Assembly (NCBI GenBank): GCA_965199905.1
Contig: OZ241366.1
Coordinates: 4,774,001 to 4,838,000, forward strand
Source: Ilyomonas sp965199905
GTDB lineage: Bacteria > Bacteroidota > Bacteroidia > Chitinophagales > Chitinophagaceae
Direction of reading: 5' to 3'
DNA length: 64,000 nucleotides
The notes beneath the pieces are model-generated. The model did no database searches. It had not been told where the DNA came from and saw only the letters and a list, made by a program, of their open reading frames with translations. Both the position numbers and the translations under genes were made by a program. Positions 9,701 through 17,352 of the stretch are shown piece by piece; the first letter of the stretch is position 1, and each line of letters opens with the position of its first letter.

Positions 9701-9870
9701 TCCGCATTCGCTCCTGTATAATTTGTATTCACTGTTATAATCGGCGGATCAATGGCCGGGTAATCGCGCACGGCAAGGAAGGAAAACCCAACCACGCCAA
9801 ACAGGATGATGATGAGGTTCATGACCGTAGCCAGTACCGGCCGATTGATGGAAAGCTCGCTGATGTTCAT
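6769..9870 (-). CDS. RND efflux transporter, inner-membrane pump (AcrB/MexB type)
   Basis: Proton-driven pump that, with a periplasmic adaptor and an outer-membrane channel, extrudes drugs or other amphiphiles. The 1033-residue product has the two-fold RND layout: a membrane helix at the N-terminus (NRPVLATVMNLIIILFGVV), a large periplasmic loop, helices 2-6, a central cytoplasmic link, then the second helix, loop and final bundle. The proton-relay aspartates are visible in GLVVDDGIVV (transmembrane helix 4) and the relay lysine in GLVTKNGILI (helix 10). The DYPAIDPP and PVLATVM motifs fit the HAE-1 (drug) branch rather than the heavy-metal branch. The adaptor gene is 145 bases upstream in the same direction, so the two form an operon. 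No TolC-like channel gene lies next to them; it must be supplied from elsewhere. Confidence 0.95.
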   Translation of the reverse strand: MNISELSINRPVLATVMNLIIILFGVVGFSFLAVRDYPAIDPPIITVNTNYTGANADIIESQITEPIEKQINGIPGIRTITSSSSLGSSYITVEFNLGQDLEAAASDVRDKVGQAQRNLPQDIDAAPIVTKADANSDFILILAVQSRTMSLLQLSDYAENVLQQQLQTINQVSAVNIFGQKRYAMRLWLNPDKMNAYNVSFSDMRTALNAENVELPPGKIYGNNTELTIRTLGRLTSEQQFRDLIIKEDSAGIIRLSDVARVEIGPEQLEQSWKYNGVNAVGLAIIPQPGANNIAIADEFDKRLAEIKKGNKQDVEFHTLIDNTKNIRNSLSEVEETLMISFALVVLVIFVFFRNWLTAIRPLIDIPISLVATFFIMYISGFSINVLTLLGIVLATGLVVDDGIVVTENIFRKFEQGMPIRQAAIEGSKEIFFAVISTSLTLAVVFLPVIFLEGFVGRLFREFGVVLAAAVLISAFVSLTITPVLNVFLTSKKAGHGKFYEKTEPFFIKMEDGYHNVLRRFLNVRWLAWIIIVICGVLIWLISGSLKSELAPLEDRSSIRLTVTGPEGTSYTYMQNVSDSIANYLYDSVPERDFVFARTPAGGSNNTSQPRIALVDPGERSRSQQQITDDLQKKLTRFNDARIFAIQEQTIAVGSGSRSGLPVQFILQNQDLNKLKEIIPKFLDAARQDKTFANVDVNLKFNRPELQVTVDRIKARDLGLSTTDVIAAMQSAFSGGRLAYFIMNGYQYEVIAQVERKDRNKPADINNIYVKNSSGQNIPLSSVVSMKQSQSPATLYHFNRYKAATISASLNEGFTTGDGIAAMQAIANKTLDPSFQTALSGASRDYAESSSNIFFAFGLALILIYLLLAAQFESFVDPLAIMLTVPLALAGAMLSLWIFGQTFNIFSEIGMIMLIGLVTKNGILIVEFANQKREQGLDKMEAVTEAATQRLRPILMTSLATSLGALPIALSLGAASTSRIPLGIVVVGGLLFSLILTLFVIPAVYTFLSGRHKVKQAEAKETSEPVISEGVNS

Positions 9871-9873
9871 TCG

Positions 9874-9901
9874 TTGTAGTTGATGGTTGATAGTTGACAG
9901 A
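9874..9901. repeat. Heptad-repeat island upstream of the RND gene
   Basis: Four units such as TGATGGT and TGATAGT, in register, just upstream of the RND start codon and within the adaptor-pump intergenic gap. Confidence 0.55.
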
Positions 9902-9992
9902 TGGAGAATGTTTTTATGTTCTGTCAGGTATCAACTCTTTTATGTTACCTCATAATTGATAATAAGTACTTGAAGCAGCTATGTATTTTTTG

Positions 9993-10019
9993 TCAACTAC
10001 CAACTATCAACCACTTTAT
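9993..10019. repeat. Heptad-repeat island at the adaptor stop codon
   Basis: Units TCAACTA and CCAACTA, period 7, running up to the stop codon of the adaptor gene (10016-10018). Together with the island at 9874 it leaves heptad DNA at both ends of the gap between adaptor and pump genes. Confidence 0.55.
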
Positions 10020-11116
10020 TGTATTCCCTTCCGTACAAACTGTTCCAATGTTTTTACGCTGCGCACTTTCAGCTCGCTGTTCGGGCGCGCAAATAAAACG
10101 CCGGTGACTACCACCGTATCGCCTTGCTGAATGCCTTTTGTAATTTCCGCTGTGCTTGATTGACGGATGCCTGTCTGGATGTCCGTCATTTTTGCTTTGC
10201 CATCTTTTACCAGTATCACCTGGTCGCTTTGGTCGCCGGGAATAATGGCATTGGTAGGAATGAGGATGGCATTTTTATTTATGCTTGCGCCGATATACAC
10301 TTTTACAAAAGCGCCGGGGTTGCTGCTGCCTTCATCTAATAATGCACGAACAATTAAGTTGCGTGTCGATTGGTTTACCTGCGGCTCTACAGCTAATATT
10401 GTAGCTGTGTTTTTTGCCTGCTTTGCCTTATCAATCTCCACACTTATTTTATTTCCAACCTGAATTACATTGCTATATTCTTCGGGCAGTGTGAAATCAA
10501 TTTTAGTACGGGTGGTTTGTTGTAAAGTAGCTATCACGCTGCTCTCCGTTACAAATGCTCCCGGGCTCACCTGGCGTAAGCCCAAAGTGCCGCTGAAAGG
10601 CGCCCGGATCACCGTTTTATCTACCAGTGCATTGGTATATTGAATGTCTGCTTTTAAACCTTCTACCTGGTTTACAACCGCATCATAATCTGCCTGGTTT
10701 ACACCTTGTATGTCGAGCAGTTGATTCAGCCTTTTTTCGTTGGCTTCGGCAAGCTTTAGCTGTGCGGCTGATTTTACAATTTGCGCACGCAGATCGGCAT
10801 CATATACGCGGGCAAGCACTGTGCCCTGTTCTACATGTTTTCCTTCCGGAACGCTGAGATAAATAAGCCGCCCGGTTACCTGTGGATGCAGTTCTACCGT
10901 TTCATTGGCAATCACGGTGCCGTTAGCTTCTATCGTATCAGTAATAGAAGATGGCTGCGCAACCATCGCATCTACAATAGTTGGCTGTTTGCCACTTGCT
11001 TTTGCATCTTTTTTCGAAGCATCTTTTTTTTCGCCGCAGGCAAAAAGAGTGATGGCAGTAATAAGGAGACAGGATGTATGTTTAAACAAATGACGCAAGC
11101 CGAAAGAACACTGCAT
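10016..11116 (-). CDS. RND efflux periplasmic adaptor (membrane fusion lipoprotein)
   Basis: Links the inner-membrane pump to an outer-membrane channel. The 366-residue product has a lipoprotein signal ending LFAC-G (Cys about 27), so it is probably acylated and anchored in a membrane. After that come the two halves of the biotinyl-lipoyl-like hairpin: VIANETVELHPQVTGRLIYL and the later VIRAPFSGTLGLRQVSPGAFV, separated by a helical coiled-coil hairpin (about 105-155), and a beta-barrel domain. The gene order adaptor then pump and the common strand support an operon. The likely start is the ATG at 11116; a later start would lose the signal sequence. Confidence 0.92.
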   Translation of the reverse strand: MQCSFGLRHLFKHTSCLLITAITLFACGEKKDASKKDAKASGKQPTIVDAMVAQPSSITDTIEANGTVIANETVELHPQVTGRLIYLSVPEGKHVEQGTVLARVYDADLRAQIVKSAAQLKLAEANEKRLNQLLDIQGVNQADYDAVVNQVEGLKADIQYTNALVDKTVIRAPFSGTLGLRQVSPGAFVTESSVIATLQQTTRTKIDFTLPEEYSNVIQVGNKISVEIDKAKQAKNTATILAVEPQVNQSTRNLIVRALLDEGSSNPGAFVKVYIGASINKNAILIPTNAIIPGDQSDQVILVKDGKAKMTDIQTGIRQSSTAEITKGIQQGDTVVVTGVLFARPNSELKVRSVKTLEQFVRKGIQ

Positions 11117-11259
11117 GAAGAGAATGATTTGATAACCTGCCGATAAAAATTAAAGATAGAGGCAGGCACGCCTTAATAAACAGCTAAAGATATGCCTAAC
11201 GGTAGAAACATAAAATTAGAAGGCGAATAAGTAATCGGTCGGTATAAAAGAGAGAATAG

Positions 11260-11386
11260 AATTTGAAATTCATTTTTGTAAGGTCCCATTATTGCCCGAA
11301 ACCTTGATTGGTCGCAGCGGACAACCGTCAATGAGGAAAGTGACGGATGATAGTTACCAAAAGCTGTATTTTTTATTCAAATGAAT
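11260..11386 (+). repeat. Interspersed repeat family A, copy 1
   Basis: About 127 bases, ending in an element similar to GACGGATGATAGTTACC and then CTGTATTTT. It shares ordered blocks (ACCTTGAT, GCGGACAAC, AAGTGACGGA, TTACCAAAA) with three other intergenic copies in this window. It fills most of the 408-base gap between the adaptor gene and the amidohydrolase gene; nothing else recognisable is in that gap. Confidence 0.65.
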
Positions 11387-11524
11387 CTATGAATAACGAA
11401 AGAAAGAAACAGGATTTTTTGCTATCATATTTTTTTTGAATTGGTTTTCCGGGAAACGTCAATAAACTACGGGAGAATATATGAATCGGCTATAGAAAAT
11501 ACCAATCTGTTTTAATGCGTTTAA

Positions 11525-12361
11525 TTACAACTCCAGCTTATAAAAATTGATTGCATTTTTACTCCAGAAATTTTCCTTCTCCGATTGTGTGAAGGGTAAC
11601 AGATAATCTTCCAGCACCTGAATCCATCGCTTATATGTTGTAGCTAATAAACATACCGGCCAATCGGAACCAAACATTACCCTGTTGGCACCAAAAGCTT
11701 TCCAAATTATATTGAGAAAAGGCGTAAAATTTTGTGGCTGCCAATGCTTCCAGTCGGCTTCTGTAGCCATACCTGATATTTTGCACCACACATTTGGAAA
11801 CTGCGCAACGAGATTGATCTTTTTTGCCCAGTCTTCTGTTTTATTGTGTTTTATATCCGGCTTTGCGATGTGGTCGATTACAAATTTTTGTTCAGGATGT
11901 TGTTGTAAAAATTCGGGCAGGTATTGTAGCTGACCGGGGAAAATGAGGATGTCGTAGGTAAGGTCAAACGATCTAAGTTTTTTGATGCCATTCATAAAGG
12001 CAGGTGTCAGCATAAAAGAAGGATTTGTTTCGCCCTGCAGAATGTGACGGAATCCTTTTATCTTTTTTTCTTTTGCTTGTTGCTGAAGTTTTTCTTCAAT
12101 ATCATTTGCGCATAAATCTACCCATCCTACAACGCCTTTGATAAAAGGAAAACCAGTTGCCAGCAACAGCAGGAATTCTGTTTCTTTTTCTGATTGATCT
12201 GCTTGTATCGCCACACATCCAAACACGCCGCTATCCTGCATTTCAGCATGTAAATCGGCTGGCATAAAGTCTCTGCGGATGATGCTCATGTCATCTGTTA
12301 TCCAACTGTCTTTTACCGGGTTAAACTTCCAGAAATGCTGATGTGAATCGATACGAAGCAT
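11525..12361 (-). CDS. Amidohydrolase-2 family (TIM-barrel lactonase/hydrolase-like)
   Basis: The 278-residue product begins with the metal-binding motif DSHQHFW (residues 5-11), a hallmark of amidohydrolase family 2 and notably of L-fuconolactonase- and rhamnonolactonase-like enzymes. FVIDHIAKPDI carries the mid-barrel His, and MFGSDWPVC near residue 230 carries the terminal catalytic Asp typical of this fold. The enzymes hydrolyse lactones of sugar acids; the sequence suggests this role but does not prove the substrate. The gene is single, with no sugar-catabolic neighbours, so the assignment to a lactonase is cautious. Cytoplasmic; no signal peptide. Confidence 0.8.
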   Translation of the reverse strand: MLRIDSHQHFWKFNPVKDSWITDDMSIIRRDFMPADLHAEMQDSGVFGCVAIQADQSEKETEFLLLLATGFPFIKGVVGWVDLCANDIEEKLQQQAKEKKIKGFRHILQGETNPSFMLTPAFMNGIKKLRSFDLTYDILIFPGQLQYLPEFLQQHPEQKFVIDHIAKPDIKHNKTEDWAKKINLVAQFPNVWCKISGMATEADWKHWQPQNFTPFLNIIWKAFGANRVMFGSDWPVCLLATTYKRWIQVLEDYLLPFTQSEKENFWSKNAINFYKLEL

Positions 12362-12595
12362 GTGCGAAATTTTATACGCAGAGCTAAGAATTTTTAAACA
12401 TAAATTTTGAAAGCTTCCCTAAAATAAGTGCTGAACAACAATTAAGTGGATGCTTAAACGTGATAAAATAGCAGCCATTTATAGCTCAGCGCTTTTACTT
12501 CAGCATGTGAAATAATTTTTCATTTGTGAAAAGATATTTTCGCTTTTTGTGTTGGCCTAGAAATTGTTGCTTTCCCAAACATTAAATGAACACTT

Positions 12596-12913
12596 ATGAT
12601 ATTCGCAGAGCTGCAAACGGAAAATGTTTTTAACGGGTTCGGTTACGGTACTGATCCGGATTATGCTCCCACTATTACGGCGTACGACGAAGAAGAGGAT
12701 GAGGATGATGATGTAGACGACGATGATGTAGACGACGATGATGATTTTGACGATGAGCTGGATGACAGCGAAGCTGAAACGGCTGACCTCGATACTGATG
12801 ACGTTGATGTTGATACTGACGATGACGTAGTTACAGAAGATGTTGACGACCTCGAAGATTTTGATGACGACGAGGACGATGATGATGATGACGAGGACGA
12901 TGATTTAGTGTAG
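12596..12913 (+). CDS. Extremely Asp-rich small acidic protein
   Basis: Not recognised. The first 35 residues (MIFAELQTENVFNGFGYGTD...) are ordinary; the remaining 70 are almost all Asp and Glu with a few Val, Leu, Ser and Thr, giving an exceptionally low isoelectric point and a likely disordered chain. There is no signal peptide. The coding DNA includes a tandem duplicated 15-base segment (GATGATGTAGACGAC). A perfect terminator follows 27 bases after the stop, which supports a real transcription unit ending here. Possible roles such as cation binding or charge-mimic inhibition are inferences without support. The antisense open frame that would encode poly-serine is an artefact of the Asp codons. 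Confidence 0.75.
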   Translation: MIFAELQTENVFNGFGYGTDPDYAPTITAYDEEEDEDDDVDDDDVDDDDDFDDELDDSEAETADLDTDDVDVDTDDDVVTEDVDDLEDFDDDEDDDDDDEDDDLV

Positions 12914-12940
12914 CAAGCGCAGACTGTTAATCTATATATC

Positions 12941-12968
12941 GCCGGCAATGCAGATTGCCGGCTTTTTG
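12941..12968 (+). terminator. Intrinsic terminator after the Asp-rich gene
   Basis: Perfect 9-bp stem GCCGGCAAT / ATTGCCGGC (12941-12949, 12954-12962), tetraloop, then a T run. It faces the plus strand. The convergent minus-strand gene ends only 5 bases away. Confidence 0.9.
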
Positions 12969-12972
12969 TTTT

Positions 12973-15000
12973 TTATCGTATTAGTACCGAAGTGCCACGC
13001 AGCGATGTAAATTGCTTGGTATCTTCTGCTGTAAATTGTAAAGTCCATACATAAGTGCCTGTTCCCTGCGGCTCTCCGCGAAATGTGCCGTCCCACTTTT
13101 TTAATCTGTCTTTTGTTTGAAATACAATCTGCCCTAACCGGTTATAAACTGTAAATAAAAGATTGGTGGCTTTATAGGCATTCAACGGATAGAGATAATC
13201 ATTTACGCCATCACCGTTTGGTGTAAAAGCCGTTGGCACAGTCAGGTGACATGAGTAGGCAACAAACAATGGTTTGGATAATGTATCTGTGCAGGCTAAA
13301 TCATTTTCTACAATCAGCGTAACAGGATATTTTTTATCGCCGCCTGCCTGTGGATAGTTTTGCATTAACGGCGACTTTAGTGTACTATAATTGCCATTTC
13401 CAAAATCCCATTGATAAGAGATGATGTTGCCAATGCTTGTATCATTGATAGTAACAGCCTCATCGGGGCAGGCAATATCCGGTAATAAAAAAGCAGCTTT
13501 TAGCTCATTGCCAAGTACTGCTGTTGATGAAGAAGTATCCGAGCAAAAACCATTTGTAGTAATAAGGGAAATGGTCTTTGTGCCATACGAATTATAGATA
13601 ACGGTAGCCGTTTGTCCCGCCCGGTGTATGACACTGTCGAATGTCCATTGCCAGTTGCTCACTCCGTTGCTTCCGTCATGCAAAACCATTACAGTGTCTG
13701 CTTTACAGCCAAGGCCAATACGAGTTGTAAATTGCGAAGACACAGTGTCTTTTACATGAAACGAAACGCTTTGCGCCGCTGGTGTTTCTTCTCCGCACTC
13801 ATTAATAACCACATTGCCATCAATGCCAGTTTGTGTGGTTACCGTGTATGTACCTTCTGAAGTAACGGGCTGCGAAAGATGAAGAAAAACAGAAGATGCA
13901 TTTACACCTTTATCACAGTTACCATAAGCCTTGTCTATAGAAACCAGCCCTGTGCCGGTAATGGTAAAATCACTGCCATTTGCAGCGATAGATTCACAGC
14001 GGATAGGCTTGCTGAATACCAGCTCAAGAACCTGCGGTGCACAGGTTACCGGCGCGATGCTATCAAATGGCGTAGGCTGTTTGGGTAAAATACTTAATGG
14101 CAGCGACGAACCTTCTGCCAGCTCAAAATCGCAGTTGTCGAGAAGTGTGTTGCCATCTGTTCCTTTTTGGGCAACCAGGTTATAATTACCTGGTATTAGT
14201 GGCGCATTTAAAGTGAGTATGAGTGAATCGGCGTCAAATTCAGTACGGCAATCCGGCGCCATGGCTGCAATTACTTTTACGCCCGGCGCATCAATGGAAA
14301 AATCACTTCCGTCAGCAGCTAAAGATGAGCATTGAATCCGCTTGTTCAGCAACAGTGTAATTTGGGTTTCCTCGCAGTTGGTCTGGATGTCTTTTAACTG
14401 AGGTATAATAACCTGGATGATGCTGGCGGTGCCGCGATCGAACGAAAGCCCATATCCGCTCTGCGAATCGGTAAAGTGACTAATTAAAAGAAGGTAATTG
14501 TGCCCTTCAATTATATTCGGCATATAAGAAAAGGTGCTATGGTTGTCTGCCGGGTCTGAACTGCATTCAATATAGGTAGACCCGCCTTGCCTTGCGCCAG
14601 TAATGCCGTAAGAGCCGGACCAGTTGCCGGTTACCGTCAGGGAATTATCTGTAAATACATCGTCAGGGTTACGACCTGTAATATCGAATAGCTCCCAGTC
14701 GTAATCATCTCCCAGGTCGTTAGGTGTAATGGTAAAACCAAGTGATCCGGATTTGTAGCATGTAAATTTATACCAGAAGGGATTCAAATCCTGGTAAGTA
14801 GTGGCGCTATTGTCGCAGCCGGGTACCTGTAAAACATGCGTGCTGCAGTTGGGAACGGTTGTTTGCTCAAAAACTTTATTGCCGCATACAGGAAACGCCG
14901 TGGCCGGAGTTTGTCCACGTGTCGAGCATGTTTGTGCACCGCTCAACCCATAAAAAAGAGAAAAGAAAATCAACAGCCAGAAAGAAAGTCGCACCTGCAT
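12973..15000 (-). CDS. Secreted PKD-domain protein with T9SS type B / gliding-motility C-terminal domain
   Basis: A large exported surface protein. The start is placed at the ATG at 15000, giving MQVRLSFWLLIFFSLFYGLSGAQ, a clear signal peptide with cleavage after Ala-Gln; the open frame extends further upstream but without sense as a signal. Two similar Ig-like repeats (about 210-330) share the block (S/C)xSLAADGSDFSI. Two PKD-type domains follow (about 430-560; WQWTFDS and YQWDFGNGNYS are the diagnostic W-x-F-G cores). The last 90 residues (TVPTAFTPNGDGVND, VYNRLGQIVFQT, WDGTFRGEPQGTGTYVW) form the type B sorting domain that directs export by the type IX system and attachment to the cell surface. 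The role is probably adhesion or carbohydrate/protein binding. 675 residues is moderate for this group. Confidence 0.9.
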   Translation of the reverse strand: MQVRLSFWLLIFFSLFYGLSGAQTCSTRGQTPATAFPVCGNKVFEQTTVPNCSTHVLQVPGCDNSATTYQDLNPFWYKFTCYKSGSLGFTITPNDLGDDYDWELFDITGRNPDDVFTDNSLTVTGNWSGSYGITGARQGGSTYIECSSDPADNHSTFSYMPNIIEGHNYLLLISHFTDSQSGYGLSFDRGTASIIQVIIPQLKDIQTNCEETQITLLLNKRIQCSSLAADGSDFSIDAPGVKVIAAMAPDCRTEFDADSLILTLNAPLIPGNYNLVAQKGTDGNTLLDNCDFELAEGSSLPLSILPKQPTPFDSIAPVTCAPQVLELVFSKPIRCESIAANGSDFTITGTGLVSIDKAYGNCDKGVNASSVFLHLSQPVTSEGTYTVTTQTGIDGNVVINECGEETPAAQSVSFHVKDTVSSQFTTRIGLGCKADTVMVLHDGSNGVSNWQWTFDSVIHRAGQTATVIYNSYGTKTISLITTNGFCSDTSSSTAVLGNELKAAFLLPDIACPDEAVTINDTSIGNIISYQWDFGNGNYSTLKSPLMQNYPQAGGDKKYPVTLIVENDLACTDTLSKPLFVAYSCHLTVPTAFTPNGDGVNDYLYPLNAYKATNLLFTVYNRLGQIVFQTKDRLKKWDGTFRGEPQGTGTYVWTLQFTAEDTKQFTSLRGTSVLIR

Positions 15001-15165
15001 AATTTGTAAGAGGCGTAAAAGTATTGTAATGTTGCCGGTACTTTCTTTTTTCTGATTTTTCGTAACGGCAATGCATGTTTTGCAAATAAATATTCCTTTC
15101 TCCGGCAGCCTTACAAGCAAAGGTTTAAACGTTGCATCTTTTGAAAAAAACCCATTATTTCAATA

Positions 15166-15173
15166 TACCTTTG
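15166..15173 (+). promoter_or_regulatory. Promoter -7 element of kup (TAnnTTTG)
   Basis: TACCTTTG fits the Bacteroidota -7 consensus exactly and stands 18 bases in front of the kup start. A TTG 22 bases upstream could be the -33 element; its spacing is slightly long. Confidence 0.6.
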
Positions 15174-15191
15174 TTTTTTTGAACAATTCAT

Positions 15192-17234
15192 TTGTCTGTG
15201 AGCAAGCACACGAGTAAAGCGACGCTAGCAGGTTTGGTAGTAGCGTTAGGAATTATCTACGGCGACATCGGGACTTCACCTCTATACGTTTTAAACGAAA
15301 TCATTAATGGACGAGTAATCACTGAATTACTTATTCTGGGTTCGCTTTCCTGCATATTCTGGACGCTAACCCTGCAAACAACGGTTAAATATGTTATCCT
15401 CACACTTCGTGCAGATAATAAAGGAGAAGGTGGCATTTTTAGTTTGTATGCATTGGTACGACGGCAAAAGCGATGGCTTGTACTTCCTGCTATGATTGGT
15501 GGTGCAGCCCTGCTGGCTGATGGTATGATAACGCCGCCTATTTCAGTTACGTCTGCTATTGAAGGTATGGAAATCATACCAAGGTTCGAGAATATTACAC
15601 AGGGCACAATTGTAATTATAGTCATCAGTATCCTGGTGCTTTTATTTTTTTTGCAGCAGTTTGGCACTTCATCCATCGGTAAATTATTTGGGCCAATCAT
15701 GCTCATCTGGTTCATGATGCTGGCAGTGTTAGGGTTAATGCACCTGAGCGATGACTGGAGTATTTTTCGTGCCTTCTCACCGTATTATGCCTTCGAACTT
15801 CTTACCCAATATCCAAAAGGATTCTGGCTGCTGGGCGCAGTATTTCTTTGTACAACGGGTGCCGAAGCTTTGTATTCCGACCTTGGTCATGTCGGTCGTG
15901 ATAACATTCGCGTAAGCTGGATTTTTGTAAAAATATGCCTGGTACTTAACTATTTCGGGCAAGGTGCCTGGTTGCTAACCCAGCAGGGAAAGATATATGC
16001 CAGCGATGATATGATTACCGGCAAAGCTGAGCCAACAGCCGATTTTATCGCAAACCAGCATCATGTTATAGAATTGAAAAGCGTGTTTTTTTCTATCATG
16101 CCCGATAGTTTTTTATACGTGGGTGTTGGTATCGCCACATTGGCTGCCATCATAGCCAGCCAGGCATTAATCAGTGGTTCTTTTACGTTGGTAAGTGAAG
16201 CTCTGCGATTGAATTTGTGGCCAAAAATGAAGCTGGTGTACCCAACGGAAGAGAAAGGGCAATTATTTATTCCCGGCATCAATACATTGTTATTTATTGG
16301 TTGCGTTGGCATTACACTTTATTTTCAGTCTTCGTCGAGAATGGGCGCTGCATACGGTTTGGCTATTACGCTCTGTATGATCAGCACATCCATTTTGTTT
16401 TCCAATTATCTTATCGGGCGACGTACGCCGAGCGGCTGGATTTATTTATACCTGCTTGTTTATTTATCACTCGAAGGTTCTTTCCTTGTTGCCAATCTGG
16501 AAAAATTTCCGCATGGTGGTTTTGTAACACTAATTATCGGCGGCGCTTTATTTGTTGTGATGTACGTGTGGTTTCGCAGCCGGCGCATTCGCAATCGCTA
16601 CATTGAGTTTGTAAGATTGGAACATTACATTCCAATGATCCAGGAACTGAGCAATGATAAAACAGTTCCAAAATATGCGACGCATTTGGTGTATTTAACA
16701 AGTGCTGATAACCCAAGAGAAATTGAGCATAAAATCATTTATTCAATCCTTAATCGTAAGCCAAAGCGCGCGGATATTTATTGGTTCATTCACGTTGATA
16801 TTTTAGATGATCCCTACACCTGCGAATTTTCTGTTGATCATATCATTCCAAACGATATTATCCGCATTGAATTCCGTCTTGGTTTCCGCGTAGAACAGAA
16901 GCTTAGCCTGATGTTTAGAAAGGTGGTTGAAGATTTAGTAAAAAATAAAGAAGTAAACATTTACAGCCGCTACGAAAGCTTGGAGCGTAACAATATCGTG
17001 GGCGATTTTGAATTTATCGTGATGGAAAAATACCTTTCCAACGATAATGAACTTCCCTTCTTTGAAAAGCTCATCATGCGTCTTCATTTCTGGATCAAGG
17101 AAATCAGTCTTAGCGAAGAGCGTGGCTTTGGTCTTGACCCAAGCTATGTAAAAGTGGAAAAGTTTCCGCTCATTGTATCACCAGTCTCCGGCATGCCGTT
17201 GAAACGCGTGTATTCGAGTGCGGAGGAAATGTGA
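15192..17234 (+). CDS. kup: Kup-type potassium uptake transporter
   Basis: Proton-coupled or low-affinity K+ uptake across the inner membrane. The 680-residue product has the family start GIIYGDIGTSPLYVL (first transmembrane helix, about residues 20-34), LRADNKGEGGIFSLYALV, TGAEALYSDLGHVGR and about 12 membrane helices up to residue 470, then a cytoplasmic domain of about 210 residues as in Kup/HAK/KUP proteins. The first codon is most simply TTG at 15192; a GTG two codons later is an equally short alternative. A TAnnTTTG promoter is correctly placed, and a terminator follows, so it is a single-gene unit. Neighbours are unrelated. Confidence 0.95.
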   Translation: MSVSKHTSKATLAGLVVALGIIYGDIGTSPLYVLNEIINGRVITELLILGSLSCIFWTLTLQTTVKYVILTLRADNKGEGGIFSLYALVRRQKRWLVLPAMIGGAALLADGMITPPISVTSAIEGMEIIPRFENITQGTIVIIVISILVLLFFLQQFGTSSIGKLFGPIMLIWFMMLAVLGLMHLSDDWSIFRAFSPYYAFELLTQYPKGFWLLGAVFLCTTGAEALYSDLGHVGRDNIRVSWIFVKICLVLNYFGQGAWLLTQQGKIYASDDMITGKAEPTADFIANQHHVIELKSVFFSIMPDSFLYVGVGIATLAAIIASQALISGSFTLVSEALRLNLWPKMKLVYPTEEKGQLFIPGINTLLFIGCVGITLYFQSSSRMGAAYGLAITLCMISTSILFSNYLIGRRTPSGWIYLYLLVYLSLEGSFLVANLEKFPHGGFVTLIIGGALFVVMYVWFRSRRIRNRYIEFVRLEHYIPMIQELSNDKTVPKYATHLVYLTSADNPREIEHKIIYSILNRKPKRADIYWFIHVDILDDPYTCEFSVDHIIPNDIIRIEFRLGFRVEQKLSLMFRKVVEDLVKNKEVNIYSRYESLERNNIVGDFEFIVMEKYLSNDNELPFFEKLIMRLHFWIKEISLSEERGFGLDPSYVKVEKFPLIVSPVSGMPLKRVYSSAEEM

Positions 17235-17280
17235 TTGTGATTGTATCAGGTAACATGTATTAAGTATTATGACAAATACA

Positions 17281-17316
17281 AAACAGCCGGAGCATTGCTT
17301 TCCGGCTGTTTGTCTT
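17281..17316 (+). terminator. Intrinsic terminator after kup
   Basis: Perfect 11-bp stem AAACAGCCGGA / TCCGGCTGTTT with a nine-base loop, followed by TTGTCTT. The A/T ends allow it to serve the convergent ABC-F gene weakly too. Heptad DNA flanks it: units such as TATTAAG, TATTATG on the left (17251-17278). Confidence 0.8.
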
Positions 17317-17317
17317 A

Positions 17318-17352
17318 TTACCTAATACCTATTATTTATTACAACTTCACTT
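17318..17352. repeat. Heptad-repeat island at the ABC-F stop codon
   Basis: Units TTACCTA, ATACCTA and relatives keep period 7 from 17318 to about 17352, where they run across the stop codon of the ABC-F gene (17347-17349). Confidence 0.6.

Noticed and set aside
12661..12948. Minus-strand frame encoding poly-serine
   Set aside because: It is the reverse of the Asp-codon array of the acidic protein; complement of GAT/GAC gives Ser codons.
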